Source: Ancalomicrobiaceae bacterium S20 (lineage in GTDB: Bacteria > Pseudomonadota > Alphaproteobacteria > Rhizobiales > Ancalomicrobiaceae). Taken from it: a stretch of 64,000 nt of DNA. Below the pieces are notes generated by a model. The model worked only from the letters and a program-made list of their open reading frames with translations, was not told the origin of the DNA and ran no database searches. The position numbers and the translations under genes are program-made. Positions 17,172 through 28,379 of the stretch are shown one piece after another. The stretch is from the NCBI GenBank assembly GCA_040269895.1, contig CP158568.1, forward strand, positions 2,946,716 through 3,010,715, written 5' to 3'. Position 1 is the first letter of the stretch, and every line of letters begins with the position of its first letter.

Positions 17172-17834
17172 TCAGCTCTTCACGAGCGGACCGAGCACCT
17201 GATCGACCTCGTCGGGGGTCGAGAAGCCCTTCTGCTTCTTGCCGTTGACGAAGAAGGTCGGCGTCGCGTCCACACCGAACTTCTCGTCGGCGCGCGCCCT
17301 GCTCTCCTTGACACCATCGAGCAGGGTCTGATTCGTCAAGCAAGCCTTGAACGAATCCTGTGTGAAACCGACCTGCTTCACCAGGTTGAACAGCGCCGAG
17401 ACCGGATCGTCGACATGGGCCCAGGTGCGCTGCTGGTCGAAGAACATCGACGTCATGTCGAAGTACTTGTCCTGCGGCGCGCAGCGCGCCAGCATCGAAG
17501 CGGCGGCGGCGAGCGGATCGAGCGGGAATTCGCGGAAGATCAGCTTGACCTTGCCCGGCTCGATGTACTTCTCCTTGATGTGCGGCAGCACCGTCTTGTG
17601 CCAGTTGGCGCAATGCGGGCAGGTCATCGAGGCGTATTCGACGATCGTGACCGGGGCATCGGCCTTGCCGAGCACCATGTCCGGCAGGGTGCCGGGCTTC
17701 ATCAGTTCGGCCTCGATCGCCGACTGGGCGAGGGCGCGCTCGGGCGCGACGCCCGCGGTGGCGCCGACCAGCGCGAGCGTGGCGGCGGTCGACAGCATGG
17801 TGCGGCGGGAGAGCGTCGCGGAGAATTCGGTCAC
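17172..17834 (-). CDS. DsbA-family thiol:disulfide oxidoreductase
   Basis: A 220-residue exported thioredoxin-fold protein. The N-terminus has twin arginines before a hydrophobic stretch ([21 protein letters not shown]), suggesting Tat or Sec export. The active site is CPHC ([12 protein letters not shown]) and the cis-proline loop is [12 protein letters not shown]. It should oxidise or isomerise disulfides in the periplasm. The thioredoxin fold holds the usual inserted helical domain. It lies between DUF721 and smc and is probably transcribed with them, although about 100 bases separate it from smc. Confidence 0.9.
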   Translation of the reverse strand: MTEFSATLSRRTMLSTAATLALVGATAGVAPERALAQSAIEAELMKPGTLPDMVLGKADAPVTIVEYASMTCPHCANWHKTVLPHIKEKYIEPGKVKLIFREFPLDPLAAAASMLARCAPQDKYFDMTSMFFDQQRTWAHVDDPVSALFNLVKQVGFTQDSFKACLTNQTLLDGVKESRARADEKFGVDATPTFFVNGKKQKGFSTPDEVDQVLGPLVKS

Positions 17835-18025
17835 AGGGGCGATCCTTCGATGGAGGCCGTCACGGGTGAGATGGCGGGTCGCGGAACGACGTGTCCGGCC
17901 GCTCGCGTGCGGCCGGCAGTTTGCTCATTCCTGACCGGGACGCAACAGGAGGATTGTGGCGGCACCGCGCCGCGACCGATCGCAGTTGCGTGAAGAGGCC
18001 CGCCCAAACGGCCTTTTCAGCCGTT

Positions 18026-18565
18026 TCAAGTCGTGCCGCGATCGGCCTTGCGCCCGATCAGCCCACGGCCGAGCCGCTCGAGCGCGGCGCGCAGGCCCTC
18101 GTCCTCGATACCTTCGACGGCGCGGGCGATGCGCCGTTCCTCGGCGATTGAAAGCGCGCGCAGACGCGGCGCGCGCTGCACCGCCGGCCGGGCGATCGGC
18201 CGCTGGACGATGCGGATGCGGTCGACCGCGGCATAGCCGAACATGGCGTTGATGCGCTCGACCAGCACCGGCAGCTCGTGCTGGAGCAGGAGCGCGCGCG
18301 GCCCTTCACAGCGCACGACCAGCGTCGCGGGGACAAAACCGTCCTCGCCACCGTCCTCCAGCCGCCGCGACCAGAGCAGCCGCTCGGGCTGCGTCACGTC
18401 GGCATAGGCCGGGCCGACGATCTCGGCCCAGTGCGCGATGATGTCGACCGAGGCGAAGCCGCGACGGCGCGCGGCCGGCGACAGGACGTCGCCGAGCAGA
18501 TCCCCGACGGCGCGCGCGCCTCTCGGGCCCTTCCGGATCTCACGGTCGGAGCGTCCGCCGTTCAT
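18026..18565 (-). CDS. DUF721 domain-containing protein
   Basis: A protein of about 179 residues with a DUF721 (DciA-like/zinc-free) core: ARAVGDLLGDVLSPAARRRGFASVDIIAHWAEIVGP, then TLVVRCEGPRALLLQHELPVLVERINAMFGYAAVDRIRI. Related proteins in the DciA group help load the replicative helicase, but that role is only a family hint here. The ATG at 18565 is preceded by GAGGAAGCG; the open frame continues upstream to 18781 over the mutY promoter region. It is divergent from mutY and upstream of dsbA. Confidence 0.85.
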   Translation of the reverse strand: MNGGRSDREIRKGPRGARAVGDLLGDVLSPAARRRGFASVDIIAHWAEIVGPAYADVTQPERLLWSRRLEDGGEDGFVPATLVVRCEGPRALLLQHELPVLVERINAMFGYAAVDRIRIVQRPIARPAVQRAPRLRALSIAEERRIARAVEGIEDEGLRAALERLGRGLIGRKADRGTT

Positions 18566-18779
18566 CGCTTCCTCGCCCTCGCGCTCCCGCGGCGCGTGAT
18601 TGCCGCTGCTGTTCTGACACTCCCGATGGCCTGCGAGCAATCCGTGCCGTCGCGCCGTCCCCGCAATGCCCTGCCCGGACCACCGCGCGGCTCGTGGCTG
18701 CGCCGCGTTCCACAGACCACGGCGGTTTCGCCGCGGTGCAGACTTCCAACAGCGGCTCGGCTCGGCCATGGTCCCATCC

Positions 18780-19877
18780 ATGTCCGCTCGCCCCGCCTCG
18801 CCCGATTCCGTGCCGCCCGATCCCGGTGCGCTGCTCGCCTGGTACGACCGTCACCATCGCCGCCTGCCCTGGCGGGTGACGCCGGTCGACCGCGAGAGCC
18901 ATGGTCTGCTGCCCGATCCCTACCGGGTCTGGCTGTCGGAAATCATGTTGCAACAGACGACCGTGGCCGCGGTCAAAGGCTATTTCGAGGCATTCACGCA
19001 GCGTTGGCCGACCGTCGAGGCGCTCGCCGCCGCCGACGAGGCCGATGTGATGAAGGCCTGGGCCGGGCTCGGCTACTATTCGCGCGCCCGGAACCTCAAA
19101 GCCTGCGCGGAGACGGTGGTGGCGCAGCACGGCGGACGCTTTCCCGCCGAGGAGAGTGCGCTTCTCGATCTGCCCGGCATCGGCGCCTATACGGCGGCGG
19201 CGATCACCGCGATCGCCTTCGACCGCAAGGCGACGGTCGTCGACGGCAATGTCGAGCGGGTGGTAACGCGGCTGTTCGCGATCGAGGAGCCGATGCCGGC
19301 GGCCAAGCCGGCGGTGAAGCGCCAGGCCGCGACGCTGACGCCGGACCGGCGGCCGGGCGACTTCGCGCAGGCCATGATGGATCTCGGCGCGACGATCTGC
19401 ACGCCGAAGAAGCCGGCTTGCGCGCTCTGCCCATGGGAGCGCTCCTGCGCCGCGCGGGCAGCAGGGACGCAGGAGCTCTTTCCGGTCAAGGCGCCGAAGG
19501 CCGAGCGGCCGACGCGCTATGGCACGGCCTTCGTCGCGATCCGCGCCGACGGCGCCGTGCTCGTGCGCCGGCGGCCGCCCAAAGGCCTGCTCGGCGGCAT
19601 GACCGAGGTGCCGTCCGGCGCCTGGACCACCGCGAAGAGCGCGGCCGACGATTTGTCCGCCGCGCCGTTCGAGGGACCGTGGCGGGTGCTGCCGACGCGC
19701 GTCGAGCACACCTTCACGCATTTCCACCTGATCCAGACCGTGCGGGTGCTCGACGTGCCACAGGATCGCGCGGCACCGGCCGGCATGTGGTGGTCGCCGC
19801 CGGCGGAACTCGGCGGCGAGGCGCTGCCGAGCGTGTTCCGCAAGGTCGTCTCGGCGGCGCTGGGGCGGCCGGTTTGA
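18780..19877 (+). CDS. mutY: A/G-specific adenine glycosylase MutY
   Basis: A 365-residue base-excision enzyme that removes adenine opposite 8-oxoguanine. The catalytic glutamate lies in LSEIMLQQTTVAAV, the helix-hairpin-helix is LPGIGAYTAAAI, and the catalytic aspartate is in VVDGNVERV. The [4Fe-4S] cluster ligands are the C-x6-C-x2-C-x5-C set in CTPKKPACALCPWERSC. The C-terminal NUDIX-like domain reads out 8-oxoG. I place the start at the ATG at 18780, where family similarity begins; the frame extends further. It is divergent from DUF721. Confidence 0.95.
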   Translation: MSARPASPDSVPPDPGALLAWYDRHHRRLPWRVTPVDRESHGLLPDPYRVWLSEIMLQQTTVAAVKGYFEAFTQRWPTVEALAAADEADVMKAWAGLGYYSRARNLKACAETVVAQHGGRFPAEESALLDLPGIGAYTAAAITAIAFDRKATVVDGNVERVVTRLFAIEEPMPAAKPAVKRQAATLTPDRRPGDFAQAMMDLGATICTPKKPACALCPWERSCAARAAGTQELFPVKAPKAERPTRYGTAFVAIRADGAVLVRRRPPKGLLGGMTEVPSGAWTTAKSAADDLSAAPFEGPWRVLPTRVEHTFTHFHLIQTVRVLDVPQDRAAPAGMWWSPPAELGGEALPSVFRKVVSAALGRPV

Positions 19878-19984
19878 GATTGGCGCCCCCACGCCCGATC
19901 TAACGAAAAGCTGTCCGCCGTCATCGGCCCGTCACCGGGCCTATGCAGCTTCGCGCCATCCCTGACGTCGGAGGAGAATTTTCA

Positions 19985-20986
19985 ATGACGCGTTTCGTGA
20001 CGCAGGCCCTCGCGGCCGCTCTCGCCACCGCCGTGCTCGCCGCCCCGGCCGCGCAGGCCGTCGAAATCGGCGGCCCGAAGGCCTTCGCCTTCGTGGCGCT
20101 CGGCGACATGCCCTACAAGATCCCCGAGGACTATGCCCGGTTCGAGGCGCTGATCGGCGAGATCAACAAGCTGAAGCCGGCGTTCTCGGTCCATGTCGGC
20201 GACATCAAGGCCGGCTCGACGCCCTGCACGGACGAGAACATCCTGAAGGTCAAGGGCGAGTTCGACCTGTTCGAGCAGCCGCTCGTCTACACGATCGGCG
20301 ACAACGAATGGACCGACTGCCATCGCGAGAAGGCCGGCAAGTTCAATCCGGTCGAGCGGCTGAACAAGCTGCGCGAATGGTTCTTCGCGGAGCCGAAGAG
20401 CCAGGGCAAGACCAAGCTCGCGCTCGAGCGCTTCGCCGACGTCTTCCCGGACACGAAGTCGTTCGACGGCAAGGGCTTCGTCGAGATCACCCGCTTCGCC
20501 CACGGCGGCGTCCTGTTCGTGCAGCCGCACATTCCCGGCTCGAACAACAATTTCGAGACCCGGAGCCTGGAGAACGTCCAGGAGTTCTTCGCCCGCGACA
20601 AGGCGAACAACCTGTGGATCGAGGACAGCTTCGCCAAGGCCAAGAAGGACGGCGCCGGCGCGGTCGTGATCTCGATCCAGGCCGACATGTGGGACATCAA
20701 GCAGACCGAGACCGACATCCCCCTCGCCTCGGGCTTCGTCAAGACGCTGAAGACGATCGAGAAGGGCGCCAAGGACTTCGGCAAGCCGGTGCTCGTGATC
20801 TACGGCGACGCCCATCACCTGATGATCCAGCCTTTCCTCGGCACCGACGGCAAGCCGGTCGCCAACGTCACCAGCATGATGGTGCCGGGCGAGAAGGTCA
20901 TCGGCGCGGTCCGCGTCGTGGTCGATCCGGACAACGCGGCGATGCCGTTCGTCTTCCAGCCGATCAACGAGACCGCCGCGAAGTGA
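19985..20986 (+). CDS. secreted metallophosphoesterase-like protein
   Basis: A protein of 333 residues with a signal peptide (MTRFVTQALAAALATAVLAAPAAQA). The mature part has calcineurin-type metal motifs spaced as in metallophosphoesterases: ALGDMPY near the start, VGDIKAGSTPC, IGDNEWTDCHR, and a late YGDAHH. It is likely a periplasmic phosphodiesterase or phosphatase, with an unknown substrate. GGAGGAG is found nine bases before the ATG at 19985. It ends at a strong bidirectional terminator. Confidence 0.82.
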   Translation: MTRFVTQALAAALATAVLAAPAAQAVEIGGPKAFAFVALGDMPYKIPEDYARFEALIGEINKLKPAFSVHVGDIKAGSTPCTDENILKVKGEFDLFEQPLVYTIGDNEWTDCHREKAGKFNPVERLNKLREWFFAEPKSQGKTKLALERFADVFPDTKSFDGKGFVEITRFAHGGVLFVQPHIPGSNNNFETRSLENVQEFFARDKANNLWIEDSFAKAKKDGAGAVVISIQADMWDIKQTETDIPLASGFVKTLKTIEKGAKDFGKPVLVIYGDAHHLMIQPFLGTDGKPVANVTSMMVPGEKVIGAVRVVVDPDNAAMPFVFQPINETAAK

Positions 20987-21012
20987 GGCTTCTCCGGCTC
21001 GACTGAAACGGG

Positions 21013-21040
21013 AAACGCCGGGCTCGTCGCCCGGCGTTTT
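21013..21040. terminator. bidirectional terminator between the phosphoesterase-like gene and ccrM
   Basis: AAACGCCGGG and CCCGGCGTTTT flank a short loop. A T-run follows on both strands, so it can end the plus-strand phosphoesterase-like gene and the minus-strand ccrM message. Confidence 0.88.
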
Positions 21041-21082
21041 GCGTTTGGAGGCCGCTCGCGGCGGCGGGCTCGTCGGCCGGCT

Positions 21083-22358
<1,276 letters not shown>

Positions 22359-22579
22359 GCCCGGATCACGAAAACAACTCGGTTACTCAATACCTTATTT
22401 ACCATGTTCGCAGCTTTTTGCTCTGCTTCGGGAACCCTTTTCAGCGCCCCGCCGGACGACGGCGGCAGGCCGCCACGAGCCCGGGGCGAACACGAGCCAT
22501 GCCGTCCGGGCCCTAGCCGGCCGGGGCGCCGCCGTATAGGTCGGAGCGCGAAACGCGACGGCCGAGGGAGGGCCCGACC

Positions 22580-23239
22580 ATGCTGGTGATCTTCGACTGC
22601 GACGGTGTGCTGATCGATTCGGAGATCATCGCCTGCGCCCACGACGCCGAGGCGCTGACGAAGCTCGGGCGACCGACGACAACCCTGGAGTTCGCCCGCC
22701 GCTTCACCGGCGTGCCCTTCATCGACAGCTGGCGCACGCTGGAAGCCGAACTGGGCACGCCGCTGCCCGAGAATTTCTTGAGCGACCACCGCGCGGCGCT
22801 GAGCGCGCGCTTCCTCGAGGAACTGCGCGCCATCGAGGGTGTGCGCGAGGCGCTCGAGGCCATGGACGTCGCGCGTTGTGTCGCCTCGTCGACCGGGCTC
22901 GCGTCGTTGCGCACCAACCTCCAGACGACCGGCCTGATCGACCTGTTCGACCCGCACATCTTCTCGGCGAGCCAGGTGAAGCGCGGCAAGCCGGCGCCGG
23001 ACGTGTTCCTGCACGCCTGCTCGCAGATGGGCGTCGACCCGGCCGACTGCCTGGTGGTGGAGGATTCGGTCGCGGGCGTCACCGCGGCGCGGCGCGCCGG
23101 CATGAAGGTGGTCGGCTTCATCGGCGGCGGCCATGCCGACGACGATCTCGGCGACCGCCTGACCAGCGCCGGCGCGCGGACAACCTTCAAGGCGATGAGC
23201 GACCTGCATGCCGTCGTCGCCGCTCATCTGGCGGCGTGA
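22580..23239 (+). CDS. HAD-family phosphatase (beta-phosphoglucomutase-like subgroup)
   Basis: A 219-residue haloacid-dehalogenase-like hydrolase. Motif I is FDCDGVLIDSE near residue 5, the second motif is ASSTGLASL, the lysine is in RGKPAPDVFL, and motif IV is VVEDSVAGVTAARRAGM. It is a cytoplasmic phosphatase or phosphomutase acting on a sugar phosphate or similar small molecule. A strong GAGGGAGG stands just before the ATG. Confidence 0.9.
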   Translation: MLVIFDCDGVLIDSEIIACAHDAEALTKLGRPTTTLEFARRFTGVPFIDSWRTLEAELGTPLPENFLSDHRAALSARFLEELRAIEGVREALEAMDVARCVASSTGLASLRTNLQTTGLIDLFDPHIFSASQVKRGKPAPDVFLHACSQMGVDPADCLVVEDSVAGVTAARRAGMKVVGFIGGGHADDDLGDRLTSAGARTTFKAMSDLHAVVAAHLAA

Positions 23240-23436
23240 TCAGCCTTTCAACCCACGAAGCCATTCCCTCGCCGCTCTCGCCATGACAGCGGCATTCCCA
23301 AAACCGACCACCACATTTCCCTCCGCGCCGAATTGACGCATGCGAGGCGTCGGGGTATGCGTCGTCGTGAAGGGAAAATTTGTCGCACCCCTTCTGCTTC
23401 GGCCGACCCGACAGGGCGGCCTTGGCATACGCCGTA

Positions 23437-23656
23437 GCGGGAGAGCCCGGTCGACCGATGTGACGTCGACCGGCGCCGAAGGAGAAACCGCCCCGGAAAC
23501 TCTCAGGCTGCAAGGACCGCAGCGGCGAGCGACACTCTGGAAAGCAGCGCCCGGCGACCGGCCGTGCGCTCACCGAAGGAGTAACCGGCCGGCACCCCGT
23601 TGAATGGAGAACGGGACCGACACGGGAAACTCTCAGGTTCTCGGACAGAGGGGGCG
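23437..23656 (+). promoter_or_regulatory. tandem glycine riboswitch (two aptamers)
   Basis: The first aptamer, roughly 23437-23545, has GGGAGAGCC, GCCGAAGGAGAAACC, GGAAACTCTCAGGC, AAGGACCG and GACACTCTGGAAAG. The second, roughly 23546-23656, has CACCGAAGGAGTAACC, GGGAAACTCTCAGG and GGACAGAGGGGG. These are the hallmark conserved strings of glycine riboswitch aptamers, and the tandem arrangement is typical. It ends 57 bases before gcvT and should turn the operon on when glycine is abundant. Confidence 0.96.
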
Positions 23657-23713
23657 CGAACGGACCGACATCGGGCCGATTGCGTCTCCACATGTCCGGT
23701 ATGGAACCGACGG

Positions 23714-24910
23714 ATGAGCGCCGCCACCGACACCGCATCCCACGCCCCTGCTTCCGATCCTCACGCCGACGCCGACCTTCTATACACGCCCCTGCACGAC
23801 CGCCACGTCGCGGCCGGCGCACGCATCGTGCCCTTCGCGGGTTATGCCATGCCCGTGCAGTACCCGCAGGGCATCCTCGCCGAGCACAAGTGGACGCGCG
23901 AGAAGGCCGGTCTGTTCGATGTCTCGCACATGGGCCAGGCCGTGCTGGTCGGTCCGGACCACGCCACGACCGCCCTTGCGCTCGAGGCGCTGATCCCCGC
24001 CGACATCCTGAACCTCGCGCCGGGCAAGCAGCGCTATTCGCAGCTCCTCGCCGACGACGGCGGCATCCTCGACGACCTGATGGTGGCGCGCTCGGCCGAT
24101 CCGGCCGACGAGGGCGGGCTGATGCTGATCGTCAACGCCGCCTGCAAGGCGGCCGACTACGCCCATATCGCGGCGCGACTGCCGGGGAACGTCAAGCTGC
24201 ACGTCGCTGACGACCGCGCGCTGATCGCGTTGCAGGGGCCGGCATCGGAGGCCGCGCTGGTCGATCTCGGCGCGACCTCCGTCGCGGCGATGACCTTCAT
24301 GGACGTCGGCACGACCACGATCGCCGGCATCGAGGTGGGCATCACGCGCTCGGGCTACACCGGCGAAGACGGTTTCGAGATCTCGGTCTCGGCCGATCAC
24401 GCGGTCGCGGTCTGGGACGCACTCGTCGGCCATCCGGACGTCGAGCCGATCGGCCTCGGCGCGCGCGATTCGTTGCGGCTCGAAGCCGGGCTCTGCCTCT
24501 ACGGGCACGACATCGACACGAGCACCTCGCCGGTCGAGGCCGGGCTCGTCTGGTCGATGCAGAAGCGGCGGCGCGAGGAAGGCGGCTTTCCGGGCTATGA
24601 GCGCATCGCCCGCGAGCTCCGCGACGGGCCGTCGCGACTGCGCGTCGGCTTGAAGATCGACGGCCGCATGCCGGTGCGCGAGGGCGCGCCGATCCATCTT
24701 CGCGGCGCGGCCGAGCCGATCGGCATCGTCACCTCCGGCGGCTTCGGCCCGAGCGTCGGCGCGCCGGTCGCGATGGGCTACGTGACGCGCAGCCATTCCG
24801 CGATCGGCACCGAGCTCGACCTGATCGTGCGCGGCAAGGCCGTCGCCGCGACCGTCACCGCCCTCCCCTTCGTGCCGGCCCGGTTCCGCCGCGCCGGCGC
24901 GCGCGCCTGA
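23714..24910 (+). CDS. gcvT: glycine cleavage system aminomethyltransferase (T protein)
   Basis: A 398-residue T protein, which moves the methylene group from aminomethyl-lipoyl GcvH to tetrahydrofolate, releasing ammonia. The start is [15 protein letters not shown], then [28 protein letters not shown] and [21 protein letters not shown] and [20 protein letters not shown] are conserved folate-binding blocks. I use the ATG at 23714; the frame continues up to 23600, inside the riboswitch, which is not a credible start. First of four genes under riboswitch control. Confidence 0.96.
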   Translation: MSAATDTASHAPASDPHADADLLYTPLHDRHVAAGARIVPFAGYAMPVQYPQGILAEHKWTREKAGLFDVSHMGQAVLVGPDHATTALALEALIPADILNLAPGKQRYSQLLADDGGILDDLMVARSADPADEGGLMLIVNAACKAADYAHIAARLPGNVKLHVADDRALIALQGPASEAALVDLGATSVAAMTFMDVGTTTIAGIEVGITRSGYTGEDGFEISVSADHAVAVWDALVGHPDVEPIGLGARDSLRLEAGLCLYGHDIDTSTSPVEAGLVWSMQKRRREEGGFPGYERIARELRDGPSRLRVGLKIDGRMPVREGAPIHLRGAAEPIGIVTSGGFGPSVGAPVAMGYVTRSHSAIGTELDLIVRGKAVAATVTALPFVPARFRRAGARA

Positions 24911-24964
24911 TCGCGCCTTTCCGTCTTCCCCGTTTCCCTTTCCCCGAGACCCGAGAGCCTTCCA

Positions 24965-25333
24965 ATGACCCTCTACACCAAGGACCACGAGTGGATCCGC
25001 ATCGACGGCAACATCGCGACCGTCGGCATCTCCTCCCATGCGCAGTCGCAGCTCGGCGACGTCGTGTTCGTCGACCTGCCGGAGGTCGGCAAGGCGATCG
25101 CCAAGGGCTCCGAAGCGGCCGTCGTCGAGTCGGTCAAGGCCGCGAGCGAGGTCTACGCGCCGATCTCCGGCACCGTCGTCGAGGTCAATGCCCAGCTCTC
25201 CGAAAATCCGGCGCTGGTCAACGAGGATCCGGAAGGCGCCGGCTGGTTCGTCAAGTTGCACGTCCCGCAGGGCACGGACGTCTCCGAGCTGATGGACGCG
25301 GCGGCCTACGCCGACTTCGTCGCGTCGCACTGA
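24965..25333 (+). CDS. gcvH: glycine cleavage system H protein
   Basis: A 122-residue lipoyl carrier protein. The lipoylated lysine is in [15 protein letters not shown] (about residue 58) and the N-terminus is [13 protein letters not shown]. It shuttles the aminomethyl intermediate between P, T and L proteins. It lies 54 bases after gcvT and 32 before gcvPA. The L protein is not in the window and is likely the shared dihydrolipoamide dehydrogenase. Confidence 0.97.
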   Translation: MTLYTKDHEWIRIDGNIATVGISSHAQSQLGDVVFVDLPEVGKAIAKGSEAAVVESVKAASEVYAPISGTVVEVNAQLSENPALVNEDPEGAGWFVKLHVPQGTDVSELMDAAAYADFVASH

Positions 25334-25365
25334 CCGCCCGCCCCGCCATCCGAGGACACGCGCCC

Positions 25366-26712
25366 ATGCGCTACATTCCGATCACGGACGCCGACCGGGC
25401 CGAGATGCTCGCCCGTGTCGGCGTCGCCGACGTCGACCAGCTCTATGCCGACGTGCCCGCCGGCAAGCTCCTCGACGGTCTTCTCGACCTGCCGCGCGCC
25501 AAGGGCGAACTCGAGGTCGAGCGCCATCTCGCCCGACTGGCGGCGAAGAACGTTTCCGCCTCGTCGGTGCCGTTCTTCGTCGGCGCCGGCGCCTACAAGC
25601 ACCATGTGCCCGCGACGGTCGACCACCTGATCCAGCGGTCGGAGTTTCTGACCTCCTACACGCCTTATCAGCCGGAGATCACCCAGGGCACGCTGCAGGT
25701 GCTGTTCGAGTTCCAGACGCAGGTCGCGCATCTGACCGGCATGGAGGTCGCCAACGCCTCCATGTACGACGGTTCGACCGGCACGGCGGAAGCCGTGCTG
25801 ATGGCGCACCGGATCACCCGGCGCACCAAGGCGGTGCTGTCGGGCGGGCTGCACCCGCACTACGCCGAGGTCGTGAAGACCACCTCGGACATGGCCGGCG
25901 ACACGGTCGTCGCTCTCGCCGCCGATCCGACCGGCACCGAGGACATTCTCGCCGCGATCGATGCGACCACCTCCTGCGTCGTCGTGCAGTCGCCGTCGGT
26001 GTTCGGCCGGCTGATCGACCTGAAGCCGATCGCCGAGAAGGCGCATGCCGTCGGCGCGCTGCTGATCGCGGTGTTCACCGAAGTGGTGTCGCTCGGCGCG
26101 ATCGAGCCGCCGGGCGCTCAAGGAGCGGACATCGTCGTCGGCGAGGGCCAGTCGCTCGGCAACCCGCTGACCTTCGGCGGCCCCTATGTCGGGCTGTTCG
26201 CGACCCGGTCGAAGTATGTCCGGCAGATGCCGGGCCGGCTCTGCGGCGAGACGGTCGATGCCGAGGGCCGGCGCGGCTTCGTGCTGACGCTCTCGACCCG
26301 CGAGCAACACATCCGGCGCGAGAAGGCGACGTCGAACATCTGCACCAATTCCGGGCTCTGCGCGCTCGCCTTCACGATCCACGCGACGCTGCTCGGCGAG
26401 GCGGGACTGACCCGGCTCGCGGCGCTGAACCATGAGGCGGCGGTGAAACTCGCCGACCGCCTCGCGGCCGTGCCGGGGGTCGGCGTTCTCAACGACACGT
26501 TCTTTAACGAGTTCACGATCCGGGTGCCGGGCGATGCGGCGGCGATCGTCGAGCGGCTCGCGGCGCGCGGCGTGCTCGGCGGCGTGCCGGTGTCGCGGCT
26601 CGCGCCGACCGCCGGTCTCGACGACCTGATCATCGTCGCGGCGACGGAAATCAACACGGACGACGACCGCGCGGCCTATGCGACGGCGCTGAAGGAGGTG
26701 CTCTCATGCTGA
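25366..26712 (+). CDS. gcvPA: glycine dehydrogenase (decarboxylating) subunit 1
   Basis: A 448-residue N-terminal half of the two-subunit P protein. It begins [20 protein letters not shown] and carries [21 protein letters not shown] and [14 protein letters not shown], both typical of GcvPA. With GcvPB it decarboxylates glycine using PLP. The ORF in this frame begins further upstream inside gcvH; the ATG at 25366 is the true start. The stop codon overlaps the gcvPB start by seven bases. Confidence 0.96.
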   Translation: MRYIPITDADRAEMLARVGVADVDQLYADVPAGKLLDGLLDLPRAKGELEVERHLARLAAKNVSASSVPFFVGAGAYKHHVPATVDHLIQRSEFLTSYTPYQPEITQGTLQVLFEFQTQVAHLTGMEVANASMYDGSTGTAEAVLMAHRITRRTKAVLSGGLHPHYAEVVKTTSDMAGDTVVALAADPTGTEDILAAIDATTSCVVVQSPSVFGRLIDLKPIAEKAHAVGALLIAVFTEVVSLGAIEPPGAQGADIVVGEGQSLGNPLTFGGPYVGLFATRSKYVRQMPGRLCGETVDAEGRRGFVLTLSTREQHIRREKATSNICTNSGLCALAFTIHATLLGEAGLTRLAALNHEAAVKLADRLAAVPGVGVLNDTFFNEFTIRVPGDAAAIVERLAARGVLGGVPVSRLAPTAGLDDLIIVAATEINTDDDRAAYATALKEVLSC

Positions 26713-28283
26713 ACAATCAGGGACGCCCGACCACGCCCGCCAACGACGCCGCGCCGGTCGATGCAGGCCGTGCCACCTTCACCGGCAATCGCGGCCTCGA
26801 TCTCGAGGAGGCACTCCTGTTCGAGATCGGCCGCCGCGAAGTGACCGGCGTCGATCTGCCCGAGCCGGAAGGCGTGAAATCGCGGCTCGGCGCGCATGCG
26901 CGAAAAACCGCGATCGACCTGCCCGGGCTCTCCGAGCCGGAGACGATGCGCCATTACGTGCGGCTGTCGCGGCAGAACTACGCGATCGACAGCGGGCTCT
27001 ACCCGCTCGGCTCCTGCACGATGAAACACAACCCGCGGCTGAACGAGAAGGCCGCGCGGCTCGCCGGCTTCGCCGACGTGCATCCGCTGCAGCCGGTCTC
27101 GACCGTCCCCGGCGCGATCGAGCTGATCGGCGAACTCGGCGACTGGCTGATCGAGCTGACCGGCATGAAGGCCGTGGCGATGAGCCCGAAGGCCGGCGCG
27201 CACGGCGAGCTCTGCGGCATGATGGCGATAAAGGCCGCGATCAAGGCACGCGGCGAGGCCCGCGACGTGGTGCTGGTGCCGGAATCGGCGCATGGCACCA
27301 ATCCGGCGACCGCCGCGCTGATCGGCTTCAAGGTGAAGACGATCCCGGCGCGCGCCGACGGCACGGTCGATGTCGAGGCGGTCAAGGCCCTGCTCGGCCC
27401 GGACGTCGCCGCGATCATGCTGACCAACCCGAACACCTGCGGCATCTTCGAGCCGGAGGTGGCGGCGATCGCCGAGGCCGTGCATGCGGCCGGGGCCTAC
27501 TTCTATGCCGACGGCGCCAATTTCAACGCGATCGTCGGCAAGGTCCGGCCCGGCGATCTCGGCGTCGATGCCATGCACATCAACCTGCACAAGACCTTCT
27601 CGACCCCGCATGGCGGCGGCGGTCCGGGCGCCGGCCCGGTCGTGCTGTCGGAACGGCTCGCCGCCTTCGCGCCGGTGCCGTTCGTGCGCAAGGGCGAGAC
27701 GGGCTTCGAGCTGGTCGAGGGCTCGGATGCGGATGCGGCGGCGCAGCCGTTCGGCCGCATGACGGCGTTCCATGGCCAGATGGGCATGTTCGTGCGCGCG
27801 CTCGCCTTCATCCTCAGCCATGGCGCGGACGGATTGAAGCTCGCGTCGGAGACGGCCGTGCTTTCGGCGAACTACGTGCGTGCCGGCTTGCAGGATCTGA
27901 TGTCGCTGCCGTTCCCGGATCACCCGTCGATGCACGAAGTGCTGTTCGACGATTCGTTCCTGGAGGGCACGGGTGTGACCACGCTCGACTTCGCCAAGGC
28001 GATGATCGACGAGGGCTATCATCCGATGACGATGTATTTCCCGCTCGTCGTCCACGGTGCGCTGCTGATCGAGCCGACCGAGTCGGAATCCAAGGCCTCG
28101 CTCGACCTGTTCGTGGCGACGCTGCGCGATCTGGTTCTCGCGGCCAAGCGCGGCGACCTCGCCCGCTTCCAGGACGCCCCGCGCTTCGCCCCGCGCCGCC
28201 GCCTCGACGAGACCCGCGCGGCCCGCGCGCCGGTCCTGAAGTGGGAGCGGCCGGAGCCGGCGGTGGCGCAGGCGGCGGAGTGA
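26706..28283 (+). CDS. gcvPB: glycine dehydrogenase (decarboxylating) subunit 2
   Basis: A 525-residue C-terminal P-protein subunit. The PLP-binding lysine is in [20 protein letters not shown] (about residue 296), and [19 protein letters not shown] is a strong signature. Glycine decarboxylation occurs at the GcvPA/GcvPB interface. ATGCTGA joins the end of gcvPA with the start of gcvPB, implying translational coupling. An intrinsic terminator follows within 70 bases. Confidence 0.96.
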   Translation: MLNNQGRPTTPANDAAPVDAGRATFTGNRGLDLEEALLFEIGRREVTGVDLPEPEGVKSRLGAHARKTAIDLPGLSEPETMRHYVRLSRQNYAIDSGLYPLGSCTMKHNPRLNEKAARLAGFADVHPLQPVSTVPGAIELIGELGDWLIELTGMKAVAMSPKAGAHGELCGMMAIKAAIKARGEARDVVLVPESAHGTNPATAALIGFKVKTIPARADGTVDVEAVKALLGPDVAAIMLTNPNTCGIFEPEVAAIAEAVHAAGAYFYADGANFNAIVGKVRPGDLGVDAMHINLHKTFSTPHGGGGPGAGPVVLSERLAAFAPVPFVRKGETGFELVEGSDADAAAQPFGRMTAFHGQMGMFVRALAFILSHGADGLKLASETAVLSANYVRAGLQDLMSLPFPDHPSMHEVLFDDSFLEGTGVTTLDFAKAMIDEGYHPMTMYFPLVVHGALLIEPTESESKASLDLFVATLRDLVLAAKRGDLARFQDAPRFAPRRRLDETRAARAPVLKWERPEPAVAQAAE

Positions 28284-28312
28284 AGGTGATCGCCTGACCC
28301 GGACTTCAAGTG

Positions 28313-28350
28313 AAAACGCCGAGGTGGAGTTGATCCACCTCGGCGTTTTA
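28313..28350. terminator. terminator of the gcv operon
   Basis: A perfect 16-base stem, AAAACGCCGAGGTGGA (28313-28328) and TCCACCTCGGCGTTTT (28334-28349), with a five-base loop and T-run. It ends the gcv transcript and can also act on the minus-strand amn message, whose stop is at 28380. Confidence 0.92.
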
Positions 28351-28379
28351 GTCGCGTCGCCGATCGGCGGCGGCGGATC

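Noticed and set aside
23600-23713. Upstream in-frame ATG for gcvT
   Set aside because: It lies inside the second riboswitch aptamer; similarity begins at ATG 23714.
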